IMG/VR virus record: IMGVR_UViG_3300036826_000033
Span: 1 to 55,389 of that record
DNA from: a virus
Direction: 5' to 3' (one strand)
Length of the DNA stretch: 55,389 nt
Part shown: piece by piece, positions 14,980-21,788 of the stretch
Position numbering within the stretch: the first letter of the stretch is position 1
Layout: every line of letters starts with the position of its first letter
Notes under the pieces: model-generated
Database searches by the model: none
Told to the model about the DNA's origin: nothing
What the model saw: only the letters and a program-made list of their open reading frames with translations
Translations under genes and position numbers: made by a program

Positions 14980-15225
14980 TCAGTGCTTGACGCCGACGAC
15001 GTTGTTCTTTTCAAACATCAATCCGTTCGGATAGATGTCGATCTCGCGCTTGCCATTGATGATGCGCGACGTCGGCACACCCTGCACAGCACCGATCTGT
15101 TGACGTTCGATGATGTAGTTGTGCAGCTCGTGACGTCGTTCGCAGCGCTCGCGACGATGATCGTCAGCTCTACTGAGTGCCGCGGCGCTCAGTAGAATCA
15201 GCAGGATTGCATTCAGTGTTTTCAT
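14980..15225 (-). CDS. Small exported protein with signal peptide
   Basis: 81 aa from ATG 15225 with AAAGAGAACTG upstream. The N-terminus MKTLNAILLILLSAAALSRA is a classical signal peptide, probably cut near SRA-DD. The mature part is basic with two short motifs (ERRHELHNYIIER, RIINGKREIDIYPNG). It would act in the periplasm. A 26-bp palindrome shared with 50826-50859 lies in the codons of the signal peptide. Confidence 0.65.
   Translation of the reverse strand: MKTLNAILLILLSAAALSRADDHRRERCERRHELHNYIIERQQIGAVQGVPTSRIINGKREIDIYPNGLMFEKNNVVGVKH
15170..15195. repeat. 26-bp palindrome, copy 1 (in signal-peptide codons)
   Basis: CTACTGAGTGCCGC then GGCGCTCAGTAG, palindromic apart from one mismatched pair. 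It matches the core of the perfect 34-bp palindrome at 50826-50859 at 25 of 26 bases. The two loci are 35 kb apart, and in this one the palindrome is translated. Confidence 0.75.
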
Positions 15226-15312
15226 GTGTTCAGTTCTCTTTCTTGTTGTTGTTTGAAAAATTGAGCTTCGTCGTCGCCGCTGCTGAGTCTGCGCGACAAA
15301 CACACGTCTCAA

Positions 15313-15464
15313 CAGAGGACGACGACGAAGTTGGAAAGGGTGCCCGCGCCGTGGATTGAACTCGCGCTGCGGGCTTGCGCTTAGGATGCGCGCCGGGGAA
15401 AACGGTTAAAACCCGACGACTTACTGTTCTAGGCTCTACACGGCTCACCAGAGTCATCTGAGAA
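15313..15464. other. Gap with a degenerate tRNA-like sequence
   Basis: No gene. On the minus strand an anticodon-loop-like ATCCTAA between GCGC arms (would read Arg CCU) precedes a T-loop-like GTTCAATCC and an acceptor-like CGCGGGCA (ending about 15341). But the T stem has two mismatches and no matching 5' acceptor or D arm is present. It is best read as a tRNA remnant or chance resemblance, not a working tRNA. Confidence 0.25.
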
Positions 15465-15728
15465 TCAGAGCGACAGCTCAGGCAGACCGAGCAACGCTTT
15501 CAAGCGTCGCACTGCGGTCAAGTTTTTGCCAATCGAAATGCCGAAGCTCGTCGCTCTGATCTTTCTGCCGCTGCGAAATGCCTTGTCAGCTTGTTCGCGC
15601 AGCTGCAGTGATCGTTGCTCAAGCACGTCGAGAGCAGACTTCACAGTCATCCCTCGCGGCATCGGGCGTCGTTTCGACCCAAACTTTGCGCGCTGTTGAG
15701 TCTTCAGCGTTTTTGCCAATTTGTTCAT
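15465..15728 (-). CDS. Basic hypothetical protein, 87 aa
   Basis: ATG 15728 overlaps the upstream stop as TGATG; a GTG one codon earlier is possible. Very basic (KFGSKRRPMPRG, RSGRKIRATSF) with a helical middle. May bind nucleic acid. Confidence 0.55.
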   Translation of the reverse strand: MNKLAKTLKTQQRAKFGSKRRPMPRGMTVKSALDVLEQRSLQLREQADKAFRSGRKIRATSFGISIGKNLTAVRRLKALLGLPELSL

Positions 15729-15982
15729 CACTTAGTTCTCCGACTTTTGCCAACTGAAGTTTCTGTTTTTGCCAACTTTTTTCGCAGCTTCTGTTTTTGC
15801 TCGCGCATGATGATCGCGTCTTGAAAGAGTCGCAGCACAGTCGAATAGCCGAGCGACATCGCAATGCGCAGCGGCGTCACTACCAGATCGTCGCAGCGCT
15901 CGCAGCAATCGCGCTCAGTGACTGGAAACGCGCTGCACGCGTGCGTGCTGTAGTTCTCACGACAAATCGAGCACGTTCTCAT
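15728..15982 (-). CDS. Small zinc-binding protein
   Basis: 84 aa. CSIC and CCERC near the N-terminus form a four-Cys site; a helix and a Lys-rich tail follow. ATGA overlap upstream, TGATG downstream. Confidence 0.6.
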   Translation of the reverse strand: MRTCSICRENYSTHACSAFPVTERDCCERCDDLVVTPLRIAMSLGYSTVLRLFQDAIIMREQKQKLRKKLAKTETSVGKSRRTK

Positions 15983-16311
15983 TTGATGCCACGCTTGCGC
16001 AGCTCGCGCAGAATGATCTGACGAATGCGCGCTTCAGTGCGCTGATCGATGTCGTCTTCGCCGTGCGCGTCGAAATATTCGTTCGCGCGATCGATCAATC
16101 GCACCAGCTCAGGATTGTTGATCTCAAAAAGTGGCTTGTTTTCGCCGTAGACCGTCTTGACGAGAAAACGCGCGGCGTCCCACCATTCAGGCGCCATGAC
16201 TGACACACGCGCAGTCGTGCGATCTTCGATGTCGATGTAGTATTCAAGCTCGCCATCTTCGACAGACCAGCCCTCCCAGTCTTTGCCGCGTGTTGTGTTC
16301 GGGTCTTTCAT
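15979..16311 (-). CDS. Hypothetical protein, 110 aa
   Basis: Not recognised. Acidic beta-type N-terminal half (GELEYYIDIEDRTTARVSVM), helical C-terminal half (EARIRQIILRELRKR). ATGA overlaps at both ends. Confidence 0.6.
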   Translation of the reverse strand: MKDPNTTRGKDWEGWSVEDGELEYYIDIEDRTTARVSVMAPEWWDAARFLVKTVYGENKPLFEINNPELVRLIDRANEYFDAHGEDDIDQRTEARIRQIILRELRKRGIK

Positions 16312-16499
16312 GATGCGCTTGAAATTAAGCAGGCGCGCGTGACGCGATGCTGAGTCATGAGACGATAGACTTCAAGCTCGTCGACGTTCCAAAGCCATGC
16401 GTGCGCGCGCACTTCGTCAAGACCGAAGTCTTCAACGCAGCGCGTGCCAAGATAGCCGCGCCAATTTCCGTAGATGTTTTCTCGAATGCGCTTTTTCAT
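16308..16499 (-). CDS. Hypothetical protein, 63 aa
   Basis: ATG 16499 (MKKRIRENIYGNWRGYLG) sits 4 bp after the upstream stop; ATGs at 16523 and 16532 would overlap the previous gene. No clear Shine-Dalgarno. Function unknown. Confidence 0.5.
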   Translation of the reverse strand: MKKRIRENIYGNWRGYLGTRCVEDFGLDEVRAHAWLWNVDELEVYRLMTQHRVTRACLISSAS

Positions 16500-16503
16500 G
16501 ACG

Positions 16504-16740
16504 TCAATTTTTCGTGCGTTCATCTTTTTCATTGTGATTGATCGATTCAGTCAGCACGAAATAGACCGCTGACGACAAGAGCAAGCGTTCAGCTTCGTCG
16601 TCTGCGACTGCTTCGCCAGCTTTGAGCTTTTCATGCAGCTGAATCAACAGCTGCTGCGTTTCGGGTTTCGAAAATAGTTCGAGCGATTCACGTCGAGCTG
16701 CTTCGACCTCGAAGTCGCTGAGATGTTCGTCTGCGCTCAT
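16504..16740 (-). CDS. Hypothetical helical protein, 78 aa
   Basis: Acidic and helical (FEVEAARRESLELF, TQQLLIQLHEKLKAG). Start by ATGA overlap with the upstream gene. Function unknown. Confidence 0.55.
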   Translation of the reverse strand: MSADEHLSDFEVEAARRESLELFSKPETQQLLIQLHEKLKAGEAVADDEAERLLLSSAVYFVLTESINHNEKDERTKN

Positions 16741-17036
16741 TGCGCACCTCCGCCCTGCAGTCGTTTGATCTTGAGTCGCAGTCCGTGTCTGAACGATCTG
16801 CGTCGACTTTCGCCAGCGCGTGTCTGACGCCAGCGCATGTTGCCAGCTGGATAAGTCTCCCACTTGAAATATGGCGCGACAGGATTCGCACGCGACTCTT
16901 CGAGCGATTGTTTGATCTGCTCTTTCATTGACGCGATCTGCGCGTCGACATCGAGTCCGAGTCGTTTGTTCTCGCTGTGCATCAGTGCAAAAAAGCCCGC
17001 GACTGTTGGTCTGTCGCTCATTGATTCAATTTTCAT
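16737..17036 (-). CDS. Hypothetical protein, 99 aa, leaderless start
   Basis: ATG 17036 lies 10 nt from a paired-box promoter. N-terminal helical part (DAQIASMKEQIKQSLEESRA) and a basic C-terminus (GESRRRSFRHGLRLKIKRL). First gene of the right-most minus-strand unit of this block; function unknown. Confidence 0.6.
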   Translation of the reverse strand: MKIESMSDRPTVAGFFALMHSENKRLGLDVDAQIASMKEQIKQSLEESRANPVAPYFKWETYPAGNMRWRQTRAGESRRRSFRHGLRLKIKRLQGGGAQ

Positions 17037-17046
17037 GACTACACAA

Positions 17047-17071
17047 TCGCACAAGAACACGCGTGTGCAAG
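17047..17071 (-). promoter_or_regulatory. Paired-box promoter
   Basis: Minus strand: CTTGCACAC, 7 nt, CTTGTGCGA, then 10 nt to ATG 17036. Same geometry as the copy at 12811-12835. Confidence 0.65.
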
Positions 17072-17147
17072 CTCTTTTTTCACATTTTTTTCACAGCGCA
17101 GCAAGCTGATTTTGAGCACTTTACGCATGAAGCGCGAAAGTTGTTCT

Positions 17148-17158
17148 CTCGGTGTGCT
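17148..17158 (+). promoter_or_regulatory. Possible extended -10 promoter of the structural block
   Basis: TGTGCTATGTT gives TGC plus TATGTT, an extended -10. No good -35 is visible at the right distance. It lies 38 nt before ATG 17197, in the divergent region with the minus-strand paired boxes. Confidence 0.35.
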
Positions 17159-17196
17159 ATGTTCCGCGACTGAACCAGCAAAGAGAGGAGTTCAGT

Positions 17197-17400
17197 ATGG
17201 GAAAAGTCAGCTCGAAAGTGCGCAAGTTCAGAGCACGCGCAGGTCGAGGCGCGATCATGAAACCGAGCACGTTCGCACGTATTGCTCGCACAAGTAAAGG
17301 CGGCACAAAAGCCGCAGGCGCCGCCTACTGGCGCGCAGCAAAAGCAAAAGCGAAACGCGGCAGCACGCGCGATCTCAAGCGCTCTCGCCGCAGACGATGA
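17197..17400 (+). CDS. Very basic small protein
   Basis: 67 aa with AGAGAGGAG upstream. Nearly one third Lys/Arg (KVSSKVRKFRARAGRG, AKAKAKRGSTRDLKRSRRRR). Binding to DNA or RNA is likely from composition alone. First gene of the structural strand, before TerS; no family recognised. Confidence 0.65.
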   Translation: MGKVSSKVRKFRARAGRGAIMKPSTFARIARTSKGGTKAAGAAYWRAAKAKAKRGSTRDLKRSRRRR

Positions 17401-17498
17401 TCAAAGTCATTGTCGCTTTCGTGCTTGTTTCCCTTCTCTGGATTGCGTATGAGCTTTGGCGCGCACCATTGATCGAGAACTATGACGACGATGACTGA
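17397..17498 (+). CDS. Membrane microprotein, 33 aa
   Basis: MIKVIVAFVLVSLLWIAYEL is a membrane helix; an acidic end follows (ENYDDDD). ATGA overlap with the preceding gene. Confidence 0.5.
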   Translation: MIKVIVAFVLVSLLWIAYELWRAPLIENYDDDD

Positions 17499-17829
17499 AG
17501 AACAAGAGCAGCGCGCGTTCGCTGATCATCTGATCGCACAGATCGACAGCACGTTCCAGCGCGCTTACGTCTCGCGCATCAATGGCATGAGCGAAGATGA
17601 GATGCTGATCTATCATGACATCGAGGCCGCCTACCGTGGCGTCGATAAGCACGTTGTCGAGACATGCCGCAAGACAATCAGATCAGCCGTCAAAGCAGTC
17701 GATTCAAAAGTGCCCTTCGATCAAGCGCACCAATATCTCGTTGATCAACTGCACGAGCACGTCGACAAACTCGTCAAATCAAACAACAGAAAGAACAGAC
17801 GCAAGAGCCATGCCGTGGGTCAAAACTAG
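17482..17829 (+). CDS. Hypothetical protein, 115 aa
   Basis: Not recognised. Helical and acidic, with a basic C-terminus (SNNRKNRRKSHAVG). ATG 17491 is an alternative start that nearly abuts the previous stop. Confidence 0.6.
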   Translation: MTTMTEEQEQRAFADHLIAQIDSTFQRAYVSRINGMSEDEMLIYHDIEAAYRGVDKHVVETCRKTIRSAVKAVDSKVPFDQAHQYLVDQLHEHVDKLVKSNNRKNRRKSHAVGQN

Positions 17830-17965
17830 AAAACGAAATTCGCGCGGACAACGACTTTACCGTTCGCCCTCGGGCAAGCTCTGGACAAAGCGCTCAATCG
17901 CCGCCTACAAAGCCACGAAAGGTTTCAAGCGACCAGTGCGCTCGTCGCGCCGACGCCGAAGATGA
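17810..17965 (+). CDS. Arg/Lys-rich small protein, 51 aa
   Basis: ATG 17810 after GCAAGAG. Basic throughout (VKTRKRNSRGQRLYRSPSGK, RSSRRRRR), probably a nucleic-acid binder. Overlaps the previous gene by 20 bp. A 96-bp gap before TerS follows. Confidence 0.55.
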   Translation: MPWVKTRKRNSRGQRLYRSPSGKLWTKRSIAAYKATKGFKRPVRSSRRRRR

Positions 17966-18061
17966 AAAACTTTTTTCGTGAGCCTTACCAAACTTTGGCC
18001 AGCCGGCGCGTGCAGAGACGCCCAAAATAAAATCAGTTGATGCGTCGAACAACGAGCACCC

Positions 18062-18667
18062 ATGAGCACAAAAAGCTCGCCAGACGCGTTTGTTGATATT
18101 TTTGCAGTCGACGTTTCACCCATCGAAATGGCAAGAATCCTAACGCTTTCAGAGCAGGAATTGGTGGGACTTTCAAAAGATGGCATTCTGCAGCGCAAAA
18201 CAATCCAGCGCGGCGGTCGTCGAGTGATCGTCTACAATGTTGCCGACACAGTTCAGAAATATATTTGGCACCTCGACGAGCCATTTCGCAGAGCGCGCGA
18301 AGAACTGATGATTGAGAAGCGGGACACGGCTCGAATCATTCGCGAACACAAACGGCTCGACCTTGACTTTGCGAGTGGCGACTTGGTGAAACGCAGCCGG
18401 GTCAAATCGAGCGTGAGCAACACGTTGACAATCGTGAAAAATCAGCTGCTCGGGATGCCGACACGCGTCACTCGTCTCGTTGTGGGGCAGCCTTTTGCCA
18501 AGGTGCACGCGATCATCAGTCACGATCTGCGTCTGATCTTGAGAAATTTGACTGATTTCGACTTCAGTTCTTTCGACGAACCACAGCAGAACGGGCAACA
18601 TGCAGACGAAGACGCTTCGACGAGACGACGAAAAAAGCGGATTGCAGATCGCCGCAGAAGACATTGA
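18062..18667 (+). CDS. Terminase small subunit (Nu1-like)
   Basis: 201 aa. An N-terminal helix-turn-helix (about 19-65: IEMARILTLSEQELVGLSKD then GILQRKTIQRGGRRVIVYNV) matches the Nu1-type winged-helix that binds packaging sites. A long charged helix follows, with a basic C-terminus. It overlaps TerL by 68 bp in another frame. The order TerS-TerL-W-portal is as in lambda. It would recognise the phage DNA and hand it to the large subunit. Confidence 0.8.
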   Translation: MSTKSSPDAFVDIFAVDVSPIEMARILTLSEQELVGLSKDGILQRKTIQRGGRRVIVYNVADTVQKYIWHLDEPFRRAREELMIEKRDTARIIREHKRLDLDFASGDLVKRSRVKSSVSNTLTIVKNQLLGMPTRVTRLVVGQPFAKVHAIISHDLRLILRNLTDFDFSSFDEPQQNGQHADEDASTRRRKKRIADRRRRH

Positions 18668-20591
18668 GCTGATTCGCGAGTGCTTGGAGGCGCTGCGCCC
18701 GCCGACCGAGATGACGCTGAGCGAATGGGCTGATCAATATCGCGTGTTGTCGAGCGAATCGAGCGCTGAACATGGCGCGTGGGTGACTGCGCGCGCGCCG
18801 TATGAGAAAGAGATCATGAACGCGATCTCTGACCCATTTGTGCCGCGCGTTGTTGTGCAGAAAGCAGCACAAGTCGGCATCACTGATGCGGCGGTTCTGA
18901 ACCCGATTGGATTTTTCGCGAGCGAAGACCCGTGTCCAATTCTTGTCGTGCAACCAACGATCGAGATGGCTGAAGCGTTCTCGACTGATCGCTTGGCGCC
19001 GATGATTCGTGACAGTCCGCGATTGCGCGACGTATTTGCAGACCCGCGCACGCGCGACAGTCAGAACACGCTGCGCAGAAAAAGTTTCACCGGCGGCTAT
19101 GTCGCCATCGGTGGCGCGAACAGTGCAGCAAGTTTGAGCGGTCGCCCAGTGCGTGTCGTGCTGCTCGACGACGTTGACAGGTATCCGCTGTCGGCAGGCA
19201 CTGAAGGAAACCCCTTGCAGCTTGCGATTGCTCGAACGTCTGCATTTTGGAATCGCAAGATCGTCATCATCTCGTCGCCCGGAATTGCAGGAATTTCTCA
19301 CGTCGAGCGGGAGATGCAGCTGACGACGTGTGAGTTCTGGTATTTGCCCTGCCCAGCGTGCGGCGTGCTGCAGATTCTCGAATGGGACCGCATTCGCTTC
19401 GACGACATGACGCATCGCTGCCTGCAATGTCAGAAGCACAACGAGAAATATCTCTGGCTCGCCGGCGACGGCGAATGGCGCGCGCATCGACCGATTGACG
19501 AGCGCGGGCGCGAAGTGAAAGCGCGCGGTTTTTACATTGGCGGACTTTGCTCGCCGTGGGTCGAGTGGGACATCTTGCGCGACGAGTTTGTGCGCGCAGT
19601 GCGCGCACATGAAGAGGGCGATGTCGAGCTGCTGAAAGCGTTTCGCAACACGCGTCTTGGTCTGCTACATCAAGAGGAGGGTTCACAAGTGAAGATTGAT
19701 CTCTATCAGCGCCGCGAAATTTTCGAAGCAGAAGTGCCGGACGGCGTGCTCGTGATCACAGCTGGCGTTGACGTGCAAGATCAATCGCTCTTCGCTGACA
19801 TTGTCGGCTGGGGCAAAGGTCGCGAGAACTGGCATCTCGACTACATCACAATCCCGGGAGACCCGCGCACGCCAGAACCGTGGGAAGCGCTCGATGAAGC
19901 TGTCTACAATCGAATCTTTCGCACGAAAGACGGCGCAAAAATGCGCGTGCGTCGCATCTGCATCGACTCAAGTTTCATGAGCGATCATGTTTATGCCTAC
20001 ACGAAAGCGCGTCAGCCGCGCTGCATCTCGATCAAAGGCATGGGTGGTCTCGGCAAACCGCCAATCTCAGCGATCACATTCTCGAAGAGCAATCGCTGTC
20101 TGATCGCGTCGCTCGGCGTTGACACGCTGAAAGAGGAGATCATGAATCGTCTCAACGTCACGAAGTTCGGCCCCGGCTACTGTCACTTCCCGCGCACAGA
20201 TCAGTTCGATGTGTCGATGCAGGCGCACGAACCGATCAATGGCTACGACGTGCCCTACTTCGAGGGCTTGCGCGCTGAGCAACGCATCGTGAAGCACAAG
20301 TTCGGCTTCAAAACTTACATCTGGACAAAGCGCGTCAGTCAGCGCAACGAAAGCTGGGATTGTTTCGTCTACGCGCTCGCAGCTCTGCAGCTGCCGCATT
20401 CTGGCATCAAGCTCGAAACGATGAAACGCGACACGACTGTGATCACTGATGACGAGAAGAAAGTGCAGCAGCAACAGCCCGCGAAGTTCGGCGCGCATCA
20501 ACCGTCAATGCTCGAACAGCCAGCGCGCCCGACACAGCGCGAATCAACAGCGCGCCCGAAATTCGGCGCACAGAACAGACCAATCTTCTGA
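18600..20591 (+). CDS. Terminase large subunit (gpA-like)
   Basis: 663 aa, lambda gpA family length. The ATPase part has QKAAQVGITD (87-96), the family's odd Walker A in which the lysine precedes the loop, and LLDDVDRYP (188-196) as Walker B. Two Cys pairs (C251/C254, C274/C277) form a zinc site. TAGVDVQDQ (about 388-396) opens the RNase H-like nuclease. It drives DNA into the prohead and cuts it at the ends. The C-terminal ~60 residues are Gln/Pro-rich and probably flexible. Stop overlaps the next start (TGATG). Confidence 0.95.
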   Translation: MQTKTLRRDDEKSGLQIAAEDIELIRECLEALRPPTEMTLSEWADQYRVLSSESSAEHGAWVTARAPYEKEIMNAISDPFVPRVVVQKAAQVGITDAAVLNPIGFFASEDPCPILVVQPTIEMAEAFSTDRLAPMIRDSPRLRDVFADPRTRDSQNTLRRKSFTGGYVAIGGANSAASLSGRPVRVVLLDDVDRYPLSAGTEGNPLQLAIARTSAFWNRKIVIISSPGIAGISHVEREMQLTTCEFWYLPCPACGVLQILEWDRIRFDDMTHRCLQCQKHNEKYLWLAGDGEWRAHRPIDERGREVKARGFYIGGLCSPWVEWDILRDEFVRAVRAHEEGDVELLKAFRNTRLGLLHQEEGSQVKIDLYQRREIFEAEVPDGVLVITAGVDVQDQSLFADIVGWGKGRENWHLDYITIPGDPRTPEPWEALDEAVYNRIFRTKDGAKMRVRRICIDSSFMSDHVYAYTKARQPRCISIKGMGGLGKPPISAITFSKSNRCLIASLGVDTLKEEIMNRLNVTKFGPGYCHFPRTDQFDVSMQAHEPINGYDVPYFEGLRAEQRIVKHKFGFKTYIWTKRVSQRNESWDCFVYALAALQLPHSGIKLETMKRDTTVITDDEKKVQQQQPAKFGAHQPSMLEQPARPTQRESTARPKFGAQNRPIF

Positions 20592-21124
20592 TGTTCATCG
20601 CGCCGATCACGCTTGAGGAGCTGAAAGAGTTCGAAAAGATCGCGCGCACGTTCAAGTTCAACCGCTCAAAAAACCCGAATCACACGGGCTTTCGCAGCAT
20701 CGTCGTCGGCGTTGCTGGCGAGAAAAAGTTCTTGGAGTTCTTTCCGTCAGCATGGACGACCAACAGCTCGCAGGTCGACTTTGACGTGCAGTCAGTCTGC
20801 TCCGGCAGTGTGTATCAGCTCGGCGCGCGTCTGGTCAATGTGAAGATCAACATCTGGCACAAGACATTCATGCCGCCGAAAAACTGGCGAGTCGGCGTGA
20901 TGGCGTGTGAGCTGTGCTACTTGCAAGACGACATCGATCTTGTTTTCGCGAAAATTTCGCTTGATCGCTTGAGCGCGTATCTCGTCGGCTGGCTTCCAAT
21001 TCGCGAATTTCGCGCGAGCGCAGTCTTCGTCGCTGCAGGTGAAAGAGCGGGTCTCACACAAGACAGCCACGAGCTTGAGATCAGTGCGCTGAATCCAATC
21101 GAGACGCTGCACGCGCCGGGCTAG
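20591..21124 (+). CDS. Hypothetical protein, PD-(D/E)XK-like pattern
   Basis: 177 aa. VVGVAGEKKFLEFF, then QVDFDV, then LVNVKINIWH recall the order of a restriction-endonuclease-like fold (helix Glu, Asp strand, xxK strand), but ExK is replaced by NVK, so activity is doubtful. It sits between TerL and the W-like gene and overlaps a convergent gene by 4 bp. Confidence 0.55.
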   Translation: MFIAPITLEELKEFEKIARTFKFNRSKNPNHTGFRSIVVGVAGEKKFLEFFPSAWTTNSSQVDFDVQSVCSGSVYQLGARLVNVKINIWHKTFMPPKNWRVGVMACELCYLQDDIDLVFAKISLDRLSAYLVGWLPIREFRASAVFVAAGERAGLTQDSHELEISALNPIETLHAPG

Positions 21125-21348
21125 ATCGCGCCGAATTTGCTGCTCATGTCTCTGCCAGTTGACTGCGACGCCCATGTGCAGAGAACGCGAGCTGCGATGC
21201 GCGTGCGGTAGCCGTGCCCTTCGCGCTCGCGCTGAATCAAGAGCTGCATCACGGTGCGCGGCACTGAGCATTCGATTCGACACGTATCGGTTCGCGGACG
21301 CCCTCGACCTCGCTGGATTTGCGTGTCTGTTTTAATCGTGCGCGCCAT
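21121..21348 (-). CDS. Small DNA-binding protein, convergent in the structural block
   Basis: 75 aa. AT-hook-like GRGRPR (about 13-18) followed by CRIECSVPRTVMQLLIQ, which would fit the strand and first helix of a ribbon-helix-helix. The only minus-strand gene inside the late region. Upstream, CTTGCACTC at 21385-21393 is a weak relative of the paired boxes, at a different distance. It may be a regulator or a cargo gene. Confidence 0.6.
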   Translation of the reverse strand: MARTIKTDTQIQRGRGRPRTDTCRIECSVPRTVMQLLIQREREGHGYRTRIAARVLCTWASQSTGRDMSSKFGAI

Positions 21349-21461
21349 GAATCATCGCTGCACACCTAGTTCAAAAGCTCATCGGAGTGCAAGTATTTTT
21401 CTGAGTATTTTATTCCGGCGCGTTGACAGAATCTCACGAGACACACAAAAGAGCGGGCTGA
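21349..21461. other. Divergent intergenic region
   Basis: 113 bp, AT-rich at 21390-21420. It separates the minus-strand DNA-binding gene from the head genes and is a likely place for promoters in both directions. No clear -35/-10 on the plus strand. Confidence 0.35.
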
Positions 21462-21788
21462 ATGAGTGAAGCTGTCGTCGTCGTCGAAGCAAAGCCGCTG
21501 CCGGTGCAGTTTGTGCTAGTAGGCACGCCGCCGGAAGGATTCGCGTCGTGGTGTGACTGGGCGAAAGACGGTCTCATGAATGCGCTGAACGCGATGAAAA
21601 AGTCGGGCGGCGGCGTGACTGAATATCACATCGGCTCGCGCGGACTGCATCGCAGCGGCCCCGCTGATCAGATCAAGAACGTCGACTACTGGAACCAGAT
21701 GTGTCTGCTTTGCTGCGGCGAATCGTTTTTGCCATCGTCGCTCACTGGGCGCGACACCGCTTGCAGATTCATCCCACGAGACGTATGA
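21462..21788 (+). CDS. Head-tail joining protein candidate (lambda W position)
   Basis: 108 aa. Position between TerL and portal is that of lambda W. The motif EYHIGSRGLHRSGPADQIKN then VDYWNQMC resembles the strand-plus-helix of gpW-type proteins (short hairpin, then a helix with Trp). The N-terminal 35 residues are an extra segment. Function by position only. Confidence 0.5.
   Translation: MSEAVVVVEAKPLPVQFVLVGTPPEGFASWCDWAKDGLMNALNAMKKSGGGVTEYHIGSRGLHRSGPADQIKNVDYWNQMCLLCCGESFLPSSLTGRDTACRFIPRDV

Noticed and set aside
15341-15440. Functional tRNA-Arg
   Set aside because: No 5' acceptor or D arm, two mismatches in the T stem.
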